A stretch of DNA of 64,000 nucleotides, from contig CM043700.1 in NCBI GenBank assembly GCA_023935145.1, positions 107,138,400 through 107,202,399 of the forward strand. Direction: 5' to 3'. The stretch is from Bretschneidera sinensis. Taxonomy: Eukaryota; Streptophyta; Magnoliopsida; Brassicales; Akaniaceae. This document shows, piece by piece, positions 45,815 to 57,788 of the stretch (the stretch's first letter is position 1; every line of letters begins with the position of its first letter). A program made the position numbers and the translations under genes. The notes under the pieces are model-generated. The model was not told the origin of the DNA and did no database searches. It saw nothing but the letters and a program-made list of their open reading frames with translations.

Positions 45815-46499
45815 AACTCCCCCCTTTTGATGATGACAAAACTAATGAGAGAAAAACGGTTTTAAAAACTAAGTGTTGGGTTTTTAGAAAACAACTGGGC
45901 AGAGTTTTCTCTGTTTTTCGGATAAAACCAACCTATTAAGTATTCAAACATAATTTATATATAGTTATATCAACCCAAACAATCAATGCAAGACAATATT
46001 ACATTCTTCAATGTGTGTGGAGCAATGCTCCCCCTAAATATATGCTCTATTCTAAGTTTACATATAGTGTATTGATTTTTCTCATTTTTCTCTCATGTTT
46101 TGACAACAGTAGAAAAAGGAGGTGTAAACTCAAAAAAAAAAGCAAAACAAGCACCACAACCATGAAGATAAGGCAAAAAAAAAATTATGAAAACTAGGTA
46201 TGATTCAGAATTAGGAAGACTTCCCGAGAAGAATCAGAAGTTGTCTACACTAGTATAAGCAGTTACAACATATAGAGAAACATCAAGTGCTTAATTGAAG
46301 CAATCATTTAGCTTATAAGTAAAACATATATACGAGTAAAAAGTTAAATAACTAAAAAGTAAGCATCTATATATAATCATCTATACATCATAAGCTTTAT
46401 AGAAGCTGAATCAATGAGTACAAGCATATGAATGTATGTGAAGAAAAAAATGTCTGTGCTAAGTATCCACGGAGTTATAAATGTACATAATAGTAAGAT
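45815..46499 (-). other. Copia 3' non-coding region and polypurine tract
   Basis: Begins with the polypurine tract on the minus strand. It is otherwise AT-rich and non-coding up to the additional frame. Confidence 0.6.
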
Positions 46500-47925
46500 A
46501 AAACAAAAAAGCTCAGTGAGTGGGGGAATCAGAGCCGTCTCGAATAAGATCCTGAAGCTTAGCTAGAAAGCCCTCTGTGCTCTCGGTGTAACTCGAAATC
46601 GTCTCGAAGTGTGCAGAGGTCACAATGCATGTGATCGATAGAAGAGCTCAAGCTTTGGAACCCAAACTGCATGAACAGCTAGAGGCTCATCATAGCCTAA
46701 AGTAAGTCATTGTATCTAGCCTGACCAGTACCATAGCCACCACACTATAGACTGGGTGCTCGCTCATCAGTGTCCATCGCAGTAGGAGGAGCTGCATCAT
46801 CACGAACCTCGTCGTCCTCCTCGTTGCTATCATCCTCTACACCAATCCGTATGTTCCTCCCTGCCTTGGAGTAGATCATGCCCTCTCAGATCGTACATTT
46901 CATCTTCTTCAAAGAAGAAACATTGATGATGTCATTCAGGCCGATGTCTTGAGCCTCAGAAACGGGTAGGAGGACTTAGAAAAGCTGTAGGATCAGGGTG
47001 ATAAGCATCCTAGAGGGAAAGCACCCGGATTCATTTGTTTTGCTGTTGATCATGTTAGCGAGCAGTAGGGAGTAGTTATTGAAATGGTGTCCTGTTTTGA
47101 GACATATATCAATACCACATCTATCTTCGAGAGATAGCCTTGACTTTCAAGTTGTGGGTGGATGGTCTAACTCACAATGAGGTTGAACAACTTTGAGTCG
47201 AGGGGTATATCACTATAATGGTGAAATTTAGTGGGCATAAAGATGTAGTTAGGGTCGTCCCTAGCTATTTGGCATACCTCCTCATAATCAAAGTTGTCTG
47301 GCCATCCATCCAGACTCCATTGGATCCCTCCCACAGGGATTCTTAAGATATTGACCAGAAGGTTAGTGTTCACTTCGAGTTCTATGCCCATCACACTGGT
47401 TTTGAACCGAAGAACAAATGGACTCGGTTTCACCAGGTTGGCATAGAACTAGTGAATGAGGTGTGGATAGAATTTTTGGTGGATATTTACTAGGGGTGTG
47501 AGGTTAATAGCCTTAAAAGCAGGGTAGATGTCAAAATTTTCATGACGAATAGAATCAAAATCAATGAATCTACTCGTCATGATCTTTTTGTTGCGGATGA
47601 TAGAATTATACCTGCTCTTGGCGGTAGGGCTCCAGAAAAGTTAGTCATCAAGCTCAGACCTCACCTTCTTGTTTGAAGAACCAGCTAGCCCCTTCCCTTT
47701 GGTATCTAGTTCAGAGGACTTCTTAGACCGGGGCCTTGTAGGCGCGTGAGATCCTTTTACGGTGGTTTTAACCCATATTCTCTCAGATATTATGAAAAAT
47801 GCCGTTTTAGAGAGAGATTTTGGGGAATAAGGGATTTTCAACCGTGAAAAGTTGAAATGGAGGTGATATGGGATGCAATTAAGGGTTCCATGGAGTAGTT
47901 TTGAGAGATTTGGGACTGAAATCAC
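46500..47925 (-). pseudogene. Copia accessory 3' frame (plant transposon-protein-like)
   Basis: A continuous minus-strand reading interrupted by stops. From 47925 it covers an Arg/Lys/Ser-rich stretch (PTRPRSKKSSELDTKGKG), then LFWSPTAKSRYNSIIRNKKI, MTSRFIDFDSIRHENFDIYP, FYANLVKPSPFVLRFKTSVM and IQWSLDGWPDNFDYEEVCQI. After a frame change near 47150 it goes on with NNYSLLLANMINSKTN and an acidic tail near 46800-46860 (VEDDSNEEDDEVRDDA). The FYANL and GWPDNF blocks resemble the 'putative plant transposon protein' domain (PF20167-like). Its role is unknown. In-frame stops are a TAA near 47642 and a TAG near 47450. It follows pol in the same sense and has its own upstream TATA box and palindrome array. 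Confidence 0.65.
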
Positions 47926-47992
47926 GAATTTTCTAGAGAGAAAGCTTTGGGGATTTCAAAAATGGTGTGAAAACTAAAAAATCTAAAGAGAC

Positions 47993-48000
47993 TATTTATA
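47993..48000 (-). promoter_or_regulatory. TATA box upstream of the copia accessory frame
   Basis: CTATAAATAGT on the minus strand, about 70 bases before the accessory frame opens and just downstream of the palindrome array at 48010-48255. The arrangement copies that of the 5' LTR (array 61336-61549, TATA 61235-61243). Confidence 0.55.
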
Positions 48001-48009
48001 GAATCATGA

Positions 48010-48255
48010 TACTAGTCGACTACATTAGGGCACTAGCCGACTGGGTCTTTCATAATTTTAGGAATTTTTGACATACTAGTTGACTGGGTAAACTGGCAAA
48101 GACATACCAGTCGATTGGGTAAGTTACCAAAATTTCAAATTTTGGCTCAAAACAATTTCGTGTAGTACCAGTCGACTGGATGCTTTATACTAGTCGATTG
48201 GTAAAATGGGCAGTGGGATACTAGTCGACTTGGGTGAACACACTAGTCAATTGGG
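48010..48255 (-). repeat. Internal array of CCAGTCGACTGG-type palindromes
   Basis: Eight degenerate copies of TACYAGTCGACTGGR occur at about 48010, 48031, 48074, 48105, 48166, 48188, 48219 and 48241. Most are near-perfect palindromes around GTCGAC. The same motif fills the LTRs. Confidence 0.93.
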
Positions 48256-48403
48256 TCCTCCAGAAAACTTAAAATTTGAGCTCCAACTTGAGATTTCAGC
48301 ATGTAATTATTTATCTATGCCATCTTGAGTGAGAAAAATATTAAATAAGAGTTAATACTCATTCACTAGATGTCAAATATGCATATGATAAATATTGATG
48401 CAA

Positions 48404-48860
48404 TCAAACATACATTTTATCATAGTCTATCAGGCCCATCAATAGTCTAATTTTGCAAAAGCTATATTCACTTAATGGTTTTGTAAGAATATTAGCTATT
48501 TGATTTTTTGAAGGAATGAATTCTAGTCTAATATCACTCTTTTGAGCATGGTCTTTTATGAAGTGATGTCTAATTTCTATATGTTTCGTTCTAGAGTGCT
48601 GAATAGGGTTTTTGGTTAAGTTGATAGCACTAGTGTTGTCCCAATGAATTGGTATATATTTGAAGTTCATGCCATAGTCTTCTAAGAGTTGTTTCATCCA
48701 CAAAACTTATGCACAACAACTTTCGACTGCTACATATTCCGCTTCGGTGGTTGATAGCGCAACCAAATTTTGTTTCTTGAAAAACCAAGAGGTTAGCATT
48801 GCACCTACGAATTGGCATGTTCCACTAGTGCTTTTTCTATCTAGTTTATAACCCAAAAAA
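48404..48860 (-). pseudogene. Copia RNase H, broken
   Basis: On the minus strand the frame reads KKQNLVALSTTEAEYVAVES, a TAA stop, then VLWMKQLLEDYG, WDNTSAINLTKNPIQHSRTK and HIEIRHHFIKDH. This matches the copia RNase H, including the second catalytic Glu (TEAEY) and Asp (WDNTS). It ends FIPSKNQIANILTKPLSE, the usual pol end, with the terminal stop at 48404-48406. Confidence 0.87.
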
Positions 48861-48931
48861 TCGGCATCTGAATATCCTACAAGCTCAAAAGTTGATTTTC
48901 TAGAATACCATAATCCTAGGTTTTGAGTCCC

Positions 48932-49960
48932 TTATAGATATCTAAGGATTCTTTTTATTGCAATTACATGTGATTCCTTAGGATTAGCTTGAAATCTAGC
49001 AAACATGCATACAATGAACATTATATTAGGTCTACTTGCAGTTAAATAAAGTAAAGCTCCTATCATACTTCTATAAGTTTTAGTATCTACACACTTACCT
49101 TCCTCATCTAGGTCAAGTTTTGTAGAGGTTCTCACAGGAGTGCCAATTGACTTTGAGCTTTCCATCCCGAATCTCTTTAATAAGTCATTGGTGTACTTTG
49201 ATTGATTGATGAGGATGCCTTCTTTCAATTGTTTAATTTGAAGTCTAAGAAAATAGGTAAGCTCTCCCATCATGCTAATTTCAAATTCACTTTGCACGCA
49301 CTTAGCAAACTCTTGACATATAGATTCATTAGTAGCACCAAATATAATATCATCAACATATATTTGGACTAATAGTGTGCCATCTTTGTGAGTTTTTGTG
49401 AAGAGAGTTGTGTCTATTTTTCCTTTTGTAAAATCATTTTCAAGCAAAAACTTACTTAGTCTTTCATACCATGCTCTTGGAGCTTGCTTTAACCTATATA
49501 GAGCTTTAGCAAGTTTATAGACATAGTTTGGAAGACTAGGATTTTCAAATCCAAGAGGTTGTTCAACATACACCTCTTCTTCTATAAAGCCATTTAAAAA
49601 TGCAATTTTTACATCCATTTGAAATAACTTAAACTTATTAAAGCATGCAAAGGCTAATAACATTCGAATAGCTTCTAATCTAGCTACGGGAGCATATGTC
49701 TCATCAAAATCTATTCATTCTTCTTGATTATATCCCTTAGCAACTAGTCTAGCCTTGTTCCTAGTTACTATCCAATTTTCATTCATCTTATTTCTAAATA
49801 CCCATTTAGTTCTTATTATAGTGTGACTCTTTGGTCTAGGAACGACATTTCATATTTTGTTTCTTTCAAATTGATTTATTTCTTCTTGCATAGCATTTAT
49901 CCAATCAGCGTCCTTCTCGGCTTCTATAAACGTCTTAGGTTCTAGTTATGATAAATAAGC
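48932..49960 (-). pseudogene. Copia reverse transcriptase, broken
   Basis: RVT_2 domain. The main open block 48932-49663 contains KLFQMDVKIAFLNGFIEEEV, YRLKQAPRAWYERLSKFLLE, and the catalytic VQIYVDDIIFGATNESICQE with its Asp pair, then YLTASRPNIMF. Upstream (49664-49960), DADWINAMQEEINQFERNKI and VARNKARLVAKGYNQEE-type sequence continue the domain with three or more in-frame stops, two of them where Trp is normal. The Asp pair is intact, but the protein cannot be made in full. Confidence 0.88.
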
Positions 49961-50125
49961 TACACAATTGCAAATATTTCTAATAGAGGAACGAGTCCTT
50001 ACCCCTTGTGAAGGATCACCAATCACTTGATCTATTGGATGATAATTCACAAACCTCTAATCTTTGGGAAGACTATCATCTTATTGACTTGTAGATGGTT
50101 GATCAAGATTGAAAGCATCTACCTC

Positions 50126-50888
50126 TTAACTCGTTTGAGGTTGGCTCTCCTTCAGGTCAATAAAGGGAGTAGGTGTTTCTATCATTGGAATGAAATCTGC
50201 ATCATTATTAAAAGAACCTACTCTATTACTAATTGGGTTAGACTCATCAAAAACTACATGTACGGATTCTTCAACCACTAGAGTTCTTTTGTTAAAGACT
50301 CTATAAGCTTTACTAGAGGTTGAATATCCTAAAAATATCCCCTCATCGGTCTTTGAGTCAAATTTACCCAAGTTAGTTTTATCGTTATTTAGGATAAAGC
50401 ATTTACAACCAAAAGAACTAAAGTAAGAGATATTAGGTTTTCTACCTTTCCATAATTCATATGGAGTTTTGTTAAGCATAAGCTTAATTAAGACTCTATT
50501 TAAAACATAGCAAGAAGTGTTTACGGCTTCCGCCCAAAAAATATTTTGGCAAACTATTTTCACAAAGAATTGTTCATGAAAATTCTTCTAGAACTCTATT
50601 TTTCCTCTCAACAACTCCATTTTTTTTAGGAGTTCTAGGTGCTGAAAAGTTGTGATCAATTTCATTTTCATCATAAAATTTTGAAAAGCTTTAGTTTTCA
50701 AATTCTTTTCCATGATAACTTCTAATGCTTGATATAAAAAATTCTTTTTCATTTTGAACCTTTTTACAAAAGTTCACAAATCTTTTGTAACCTTCATCCT
50801 TGTAAACAATAAAAAAAACAAAGGTATATCTTGAATAGTCATCAACAATAACAATAGCATATTGATGCCTACCTAGACTTATGGTACT
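50126..50888 (-). pseudogene. Copia integrase, truncated and mutated
   Basis: It starts abruptly at 50888 beside the Athila-like LTR with ISLGRHQYAIVIVDDYSRYT. The zinc-binding HHCC part and the first catalytic Asp are missing. The second catalytic position is Tyr (SSIRSYHGKEFEN). The Glu is kept (PRTPKKNGVVERKNRV, near 50610). The C-terminal block FWAEAVNTSCYVLNRVLIKL, then TPYELWKGRKPNISYFSSFG (50126-50563) is open. Confidence 0.87.
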
Positions 50889-51199
50889 TGATGAGAGTCA
50901 TATAATGCATCTAAACAATACTTAATTATTAGCATTTTAGGGTTGATCTCGGTCGTAATCGCACTTTTACATGTTAATAACTCTAAAGTGATATTCATAA
51001 ATCATTGACTTAATTCGATGCATTTTCAGGTGCTTTGAGTACAAAAGAGATGATAAAGCGATCCATGTTTAAAGCGCCAAATGATCTTGGGTGTCGGTGC
51101 TCGTATTTGTCCAAGGTTTAGACATGTCCAAACATGATTTAAAGATGGTTAAAGTCTAAACTAAGGTTGGAGTAATAAATCACAGTAAGTTAAAAGACT

Positions 51200-51257
51200 G
51201 CACACAAGTGTGTGCATCACTTTGGACCAAGGTAAGGGTAGGCACACTAGTGTGTGC
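51200..51257 (+). repeat. Pair of 16-bp palindromes in the LTR
   Basis: GCACACAAGTGTGTGC and GCACACTAGTGTGTGC, 42 bases apart. Both are repeated in the second LTR at about 56392-56450. Confidence 0.93.
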
Positions 51258-51631
51258 ACTTCTGCATACAAGCTAAAGGAGTTTCACTAAATTGCCAGAA
51301 TTTCCCGTACAGATCAATCGTCTTTGCAGATTAAACTATATTGATGTAAGAAGAACCAGGAGATGAGCTTAGAAAGATCCGGAAGTTTATTTCTGGAGAA
51401 TTTTACAGTTCATAAAAAGGAGTTTTCTAGAGAAAGTTATGGCAGTTTTAGTAGACACAGGTCAGGCCTCCAGATCAGCATCCACCTAGCGTCGTGCCCC
51501 TCACTTTCTAGCACTGCACTCTCACTTTCCAGCGCTGCACCTCTCACTTTCCAGCTTCCACTCGGTCCAAGACCAAATTAGGGCTACACAATGACATTTT
51601 ATGGACCAAAATGCCCCTAACTACTTGTGAT

Positions 51632-51641
51632 CTATAAATAG
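51632..51641 (+). promoter_or_regulatory. LTR TATA box
   Basis: CTATAAATAG, preceded by the palindromes and the CACTTTCYAGC repeats. The same box occurs at about 56831-56840 in the second LTR. Confidence 0.6.
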
Positions 51642-52591
51642 ATGCTTAAAGAGTCTGCAGCCAACATTCATTTTCAAGAAAGAAAAAGGAAAGAAAGAAA
51701 GAGAGAAAAAAGAGAGGATCCAAGGGATCCAAATCCAGCATTTTTTCATTTTATTTCTAAGTTTCTTGAGGGCTGAAAATCAAGGGGGAGAGCATCCATA
51801 TTGTTCTTCCACCTTGAACTCCATGGCCAAATCAAGGGGAGAGCATCCATATTGTTCTTTCACCTTAATTTCCATGGCCAACTAATCATCTTACAAGAGA
51901 AAGGGATGAATCTTTAGGGATTTATTGTTCTTTATTTCTTGTTCTTGATTTGGTTGTACGGATTTATTGTTGAATATTGTTTATGAATTATTCATTGATT
52001 AAGTAAGAAGGATTTTAGTTCATGTGATAGATGCACTTTTTATTCTTCTTCTTTTAGATTCTCTTAATCCGGTGATTGCATCCTTCTCCTCCATTGAGGT
52101 TGTTTGGATGTGATTGATTCCAGTAGATTTATCTTATTGATTGTCCATTACTGCGATATTGTCATTAAAGATATATTATCGTTTCATGATAATCTTTAAG
52201 ATCGGTCATGTGTGCATGAACTGGAATCAATGATTAATTTGTAGCAATTATATTAGAGTTATAAATGTGCTTGATTGAATATATTTCGATTGCTTGTTTG
52301 GGAGGTGAAACTTGCAATCGAGATAAAATCAATTGAATCAAGAGTGGAAATAGGGAACGAACCTAAGGAGGATTCCTGGAACCTTGTTATTTCTCATTTA
52401 TATTTCATTTACATTTACGCAATTTTTCTCACATTATCTCATTATCAAAACCCAAAAATCTTTCGTTTAACTTTTATCATTTGTTTTAAGGTTTATACAT
52501 TTTCCTTTGTACTTAACTTGTTTCCTTGTGGAATTGACACCCCAAAGTTGTACTACAACTACCGTATTATACTTTGGGCGTAATCAAATTT

Positions 52592-52608
52592 TGGCGCCGT
52601 TGCCGGGG
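52592..52608 (+). other. Primer-binding site, Athila type
   Basis: TGGCGCCGTTGCCGGGG, five bases after the first LTR. It fits the tRNA-Asp-type site of Athila elements. The copy after the second LTR (57794-57810) has two C-to-T changes. Confidence 0.9.
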
Positions 52609-52814
52609 AAACAAGCTTAAGTACAAGGAAGCTTGTCAACTTTGAGTGTGATGGTAAAAGAATTGTAAATATTTTTCTTTTCAGCAGTTTGTAAACACGG
52701 TAATATTGTTCATTTACCTTTGTTTTGATTTTCTAATTTTCTTTTATTATTCTGTTTTAGTTATTTTATTTTCTTGTTTTATTTATTTTATTTCCCCTCT
52801 AAATTAATTGGTGC

Positions 52815-54512
52815 ATGCTTAGACCGAGAGATTCTCGAGGTAGATTCATTAGAGGACCCGAATTAGAGTTACCCTCTCCTTCCACGTCTGTTGGTGAAAC
52901 CTCACCTAGATCAAACCATAGTGCACCCCCACACGAAAAGTTAGAGGATTTTGTTAACATGGCCGATAATCCTAATGAGAATGTTGCTAGGACACTTCAG
53001 GATTACCTCCACCCTACACGCACAGCCACACCATCATGCATCATGTTTCCAGCCAATAATCGCCAACTAGATTTTAAAATAGGGATGATTCAGTTACTCC
53101 CTACTTTTCATGGCTTGGATAATGAAAATCCATATGTGCACATTAAAGAGTTTGAGGAAGTAGTCGCGACTTTTCATAGTCAAGATGAAACCGATGACAT
53201 TGTGAGGCTTAAGTTCTTTCCGTTTGCTTTGAAGGATAGAGCTAAGAGTTGCCTATACTCACTAAGACCACAATCTATTGGGTCGTGGACTGAGATGACT
53301 CAAATTTTCTTTAGTAAATACTTTCCCTAACATAAGACTAATGCTTTAAAAAGACAAATCTCCACCTTTGCACAAAAGGACAGCGAGACTTTGTATCAGT
53401 CTTGGGAGAGATTTAAGGAGTTGTTGAGTATGTGTCCTCACCATGGGTATGAGAATTGGCATTTAGTGAGCTATTTCTATGAGGATCTTACCTATAGAGA
53501 ACGCCAATTTGTAGAGATGATGTGTAATGGTGAATTCTTGGAGAAAGATCCTGATGAGGCTATAGAGTACCTCAATGAGCTTGCTGAAAAAGCTCACACT
53601 TGGACTGGACCTAGTGCTACTGAGAGCACAAATAGGTCACGGCCTATAGAGAACCCAAATACTGGTGGAATTTACCATCTTAGGGAAGAGGATAACCTCA
53701 AGGCCAAGGTCGAGATGCTCACTAGGGAAGTAGAGGTATTAAAGACTAAAAGCTCAAAGCCAACACACGTGGTTAATCATGCAAAATCTTTTGAACCATG
53801 TTTTGTGTGTGGCGGGGTAGATCATCTCGCCCAAGAGTGTCCCACATTTACTGAGATGAGAAGAATGTATAAGGAACAATGTAATGCCTTAGGCATGTAC
53901 ACGAAGCCTTCTACACCCTTCTCTAATACCTATAATTCGGGATGGTGAAATCACCCCAATTTCAGCTGGAAGTCTGAAAACCAGCAGCTTGCACAACCCC
54001 CTGCACCATATCATGAATCACATCATGCACTTGTATCTTCTAGGAGTCCTTTAGAAGATACTTTTCATGCTTTTATTGAGGCACAGGGTAAGACTAATCA
54101 AAGGCTTGAATCTTCAATTATGCAGGTTGTTGAAGAACATAAAGAGATAAAGAGCCAAGTGTCCAAGCTGACGAGCTACTTGAGTGTGACTGAGTGAGGT
54201 AAGTTCCCTTCTCAAGCTCAGTCGACATCCTACGGTCAGCACCAAACGCAACAGAAGAAAGAGGAGGTGAATGCCATTAAGACACTTAGTGGTAAGTCGT
54301 TACACATCCCAACACCGAACAAATCAGAGGATGTGGACGACAACCACCAAGTATATACCCTCACCCATGGCTTCACAAGAGCATATATCGAGCTAAAATC
54401 TGCAAATGTTACTGATGACATCTTTAAGGTCTCTCCAAAGCACACAAGCAGCAAATTTAACAGTAAAGCAATTGCTGGTGCATTCAACTCATGTTTGTCT
54501 AGGAGGAAATAA
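52815..54512 (+). pseudogene. Athila-like gag, interrupted by three stops
   Basis: The frame starts MLRPRDSRGRFIRGPELELP and carries the retrotransposon gag capsid region (TPSCIMFPANNRQLDFKIGM, IQLLPTFHGLDNENPYVHIK, LKFFPFALKDRAKSCLYSLR). After a TAA at 53328-53330 it continues in frame with SYFYEDLTYRERQFVEMMCN. The zinc knuckle CFVCGGVDHLAQEC (53800-53845) is intact. After a TGA at 53946-53948 comes NHPNFSWKSENQQLAQPPAP and a coiled-coil-like end (SSIMQVVEEHKEIKSQVSKL). After a third stop (54196-54198), an 81-aa tail of unknown affinity begins near 54267. Protease is absent. The tail could be a residue of the deleted pol region. Confidence 0.87.
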
Positions 54513-54519
54513 GAGTGTC

Positions 54520-56079
54520 TGGCTGAAGATGTAAAACTTAGTGCTTATGGGAGGCACCCCATAGCATATCCTTTTATTGTTATTGTTTTTCATAATTCGT
54601 TTTCTTGTTTATTATTAGTATTTTGTTATTTTCCAGTTTTACTTTCGTATTTATTTTTCAGGGACAAATATACGAAGCAGTTCAATGACAATGTCTACTT
54701 TAAGTTGGGGGTGGAGGAAACATATTCCTGTTTTTCATGTTTTTCATTGAACTGCTTGGTGTTATTTTACCTTTTTGTTTGTTTTTAGCATGCTTTGTGT
54801 TAGCCTTGGAGTTAATTCATATGTCGATGATATGAGCCTAATTGAGATAGCATATAGCGATTATAAGAAGTTAAATCTTGCTTCGCTTTGAGAATAAATT
54901 AAGTGTCAATTTTTCTTTGGTTTGAGACTCTGGTTTGTGGTAAGATTGCATGATTAGTCTAAAGCGTTTGGAGAAGTTTTATGTGCGACTGTTTTGTGAA
55001 TACTTTTGTGGTCTCAACAAGCTCTAGAACTTATTTGATAATCATTTGAGGCGAAAATCATAGAATGCACACTACTTAGGATATGACGTTGACCATTTTT
55101 GGACCGTTTGAGCCTTTTTAAACTTACCCTTGTTATATTTATCGCTAGTCACCTATTTGAGCCTTTTTCTTGAAAAGAAAAATTGAGCCTTGTTTTTTTT
55201 TTTCGATAAACCATTTACTTACCTTTATGAGCCTAAAAATATTTTATCCTTACCTTTCTTTTAAAAGAACATAGTTATACACATGTTGTGAGAAGCACTT
55301 AAAAGGAGTAAGGGTGGAAATATGAGAAAATATTACTACCATAACCCAAGTACATTAAAAGAGATAAGTTGGGGCTTGTGGAAAAAAAAAGAAAAGAACA
55401 AAAGAGGAGGTGAATGGTCTTATGCCAAAATAATAAAAAAAGAGAAAAAATGAATTATGGCAAAGAGAAAAGAAAAACAAATGGTGATTTGTTGAAAGAA
55501 ATGCTCGAAAAATGGTTGAAAGAGTTGGGTGTTGAAGTAAGGTTATCTTGTGCTTAAAGTGGTTGTGTTTAAATTAAGAGACTTAGTTCTTTTGTTTGTT
55601 TAAACTTTCCCATTCTTTCTTGACCTTTACCCTAGCCTAATGTTACAAGCTTATAAAAGACCTATTGATCCGATGTAGTGTGATTTTTCTACATAGTGGA
55701 GAGTGATTTGAAAAGTAAGCCTATGGAGCTTGATTTGTGATTGATGTCACGCAATTAATAGGTTTTTAGAGGCCAAGACTTGTATTCATGCTATGTTGTG
55801 CATAAAATCATCCAGGTGTTCGGACTAATTTATTGTGGTAAGATGGATGTTAAAAGTCGATAACGATTTTAAGGTTAACATTTGGATTATTCTTGGACTT
55901 GAGTGATATTTAATGATTCTATTTGTTGTATGTTATGCATGATTTTTGAGACAAAGATTTTGAATCACTATTGGTTAACACCAGCATTGCTGTATTTTGC
56001 TTTGATTTCTAAATAAAGAATTCATTTCATGTCTTTCGCTTGAATTGCTAGGGACTAGCAATAAGCTAGTTGGGGGTTG
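54520..56079 (+). other. Conserved 3' non-coding region of the gag-only element
   Basis: Shares its order of motifs with 36561-38240 (reverse complement): CTGAAGATGTAAAACTTAG, a purine tract AAGTTGGGGGTGG near 54703, and the polypurine tract GCTAGTTGGGGGTTG just before the LTR (56065-56079). No reading frame is present. Confidence 0.65.
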
Positions 56080-57788
56080 TGATGAGAGTCATATAATGCA
56101 TCTAAACAATACTTAATTGTTAGCATTTTAGGGTTAATCTTGGTCATAATCGCACTTTTACATGTTAATAACTCTAAATTGATATTCATAAATCATTGAC
56201 TTAATTCGGTGCATTTTCAGGTGCTTTGAGTATAAAAGAGATGATAAAGCGATCCATGTTTAAAGCGCCAAATGATCTTGGGTGTCGGTGCTCATATTTG
56301 TCCAAGGTTTAGACATGTCCAAACATGATTTAAAGATGGTTAAAGTCTAAACTAAGGTTGGAGTAATAAATTACAGTAAGTTAAAAGACTGCACACAAGT
56401 GTGTGCATCACTTTGGACCAAGGTAAGGGTAGGCACACTAGTGTGTGCACTTCTGCATACAAGCTAAAGGAGTTTCACTAAATTTCCAGAATTTCCCGTA
56501 CAGATCAATCATATTTGCAGATTAAACTATATTGATGTAAGAAGAACTAGGAGATGAGCCATATATGCTTAGAAAGATCCGGAAGTCTATTTTCTGGAGA
56601 ATTTTATACTTCATAAAAAGGATTTTTCTAGAGAAAGTTATGGCAGTTTTAGTAGACACAGGTCAGGCCTCCAGATCAGCATCCACCTAGTGTCGCGCCC
56701 CTCACTTTCTAGCGCTGCACTCTCACTTTCCAGCGCTGCACCTCTCACTTTCCAGCTCCCACTCGGTCCAAGACCAAATTAGGGCTGCACAATGACATTT
56801 TATGGACCAAAATGCCCCTAACTACTTGTGATCTATAAATAGATGCTTAAAGAGTGTGCAGCCAACATTCATTTTCAAGAAAGAAAAGGGAAAGCAAGGA
56901 AGAAAGAAAAAAGAGAGGATCCAAGGGATCCAAATCCAGCATTCTTCCATTTTATTTCTAAGTTTCTTGAGGGCTGAAAATCAAGGGGGGAGAGCATCCA
57001 TATTGTTCTTCCACCTTGAACTCCATGGCCAAATCAAGGGGAGAGCATCCATATTGTTCTTGCACCTTGATTTCCATGGCCAACTAGTCATCTTACAAGG
57101 GAAAGGGATGAATCTTTAGGGATTTATTGTTCTTTATTTCCTGTTTTTGATTCGGTTGTACGGATTTATTGTTGAATATTGTTTATAAATTATTCATTGA
57201 TTAAGTAAGAAGGATTTGAGTTCATGTGATAGATGCACTTTTTATTCTTCTTCTTTTAGATTCTCTTAATCCGGTGATTGCATCCTTCTCCTCCATTGAG
57301 GTTGTTTGGATGTGATTGATTCCAGTAGATTTATCTTATTGATTGTCCATTACTGCGATATTGTCATTAAAGATATATTATCGTTTCATGATAATCTTTA
57401 AGATCGGTCATGTGTGCATGAACTGGAATCAATGATTAATTTGTAGCAATTATATTAGAGTTGTAAATGTGCTTGATTGAATATATTCTGATTGCTTGTT
57501 TGGGAGGTGGAACTTGCAATCGAGATAAAATCAATTGAATCGAGAGTGGAAATAGGGAACGAACCTAAGGAGGATTCCCGGAACCTTGTTATTTCTCATT
57601 TATATTTCATTTACATTTACGCAATTTTTCGCACATTATCTCATTATCAAAACCCAAAAATCTTTCGTTTAACTTTTATCATTCGTTTTAAGATTTATAC
57701 ATTTTCCTTTGTACTTAACTTGTTTCCCTGTGGAATCGACACCCCAAAGTTGTACTACAACTACCGTGTTATACTTTGGGCGTAATCA
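56080..57788 (+). repeat. Second LTR of the gag-only Athila-like element
   Basis: 1,709 bp, nearly the same as the first LTR. It is followed by a further primer-binding site and gag start, so it serves both as 3' LTR of the first unit and 5' LTR of the truncated second. Confidence 0.93.

Larger units (their letters stand above)
50889..52586 (+). repeat. First LTR of the gag-only Athila-like element
   Basis: 1,698 bp. In the first 172 bases it differs from the second LTR at about seven positions. TATA-like CTATAAATAG is at 51632-51641, and palindromes GCACACAAGTGTGTGC (51200-51215) and GCACACTAGTGTGTGC (51242-51257) lie upstream. Three repeats of CACTTTCYAGC are at about 51501-51560. Confidence 0.93.
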
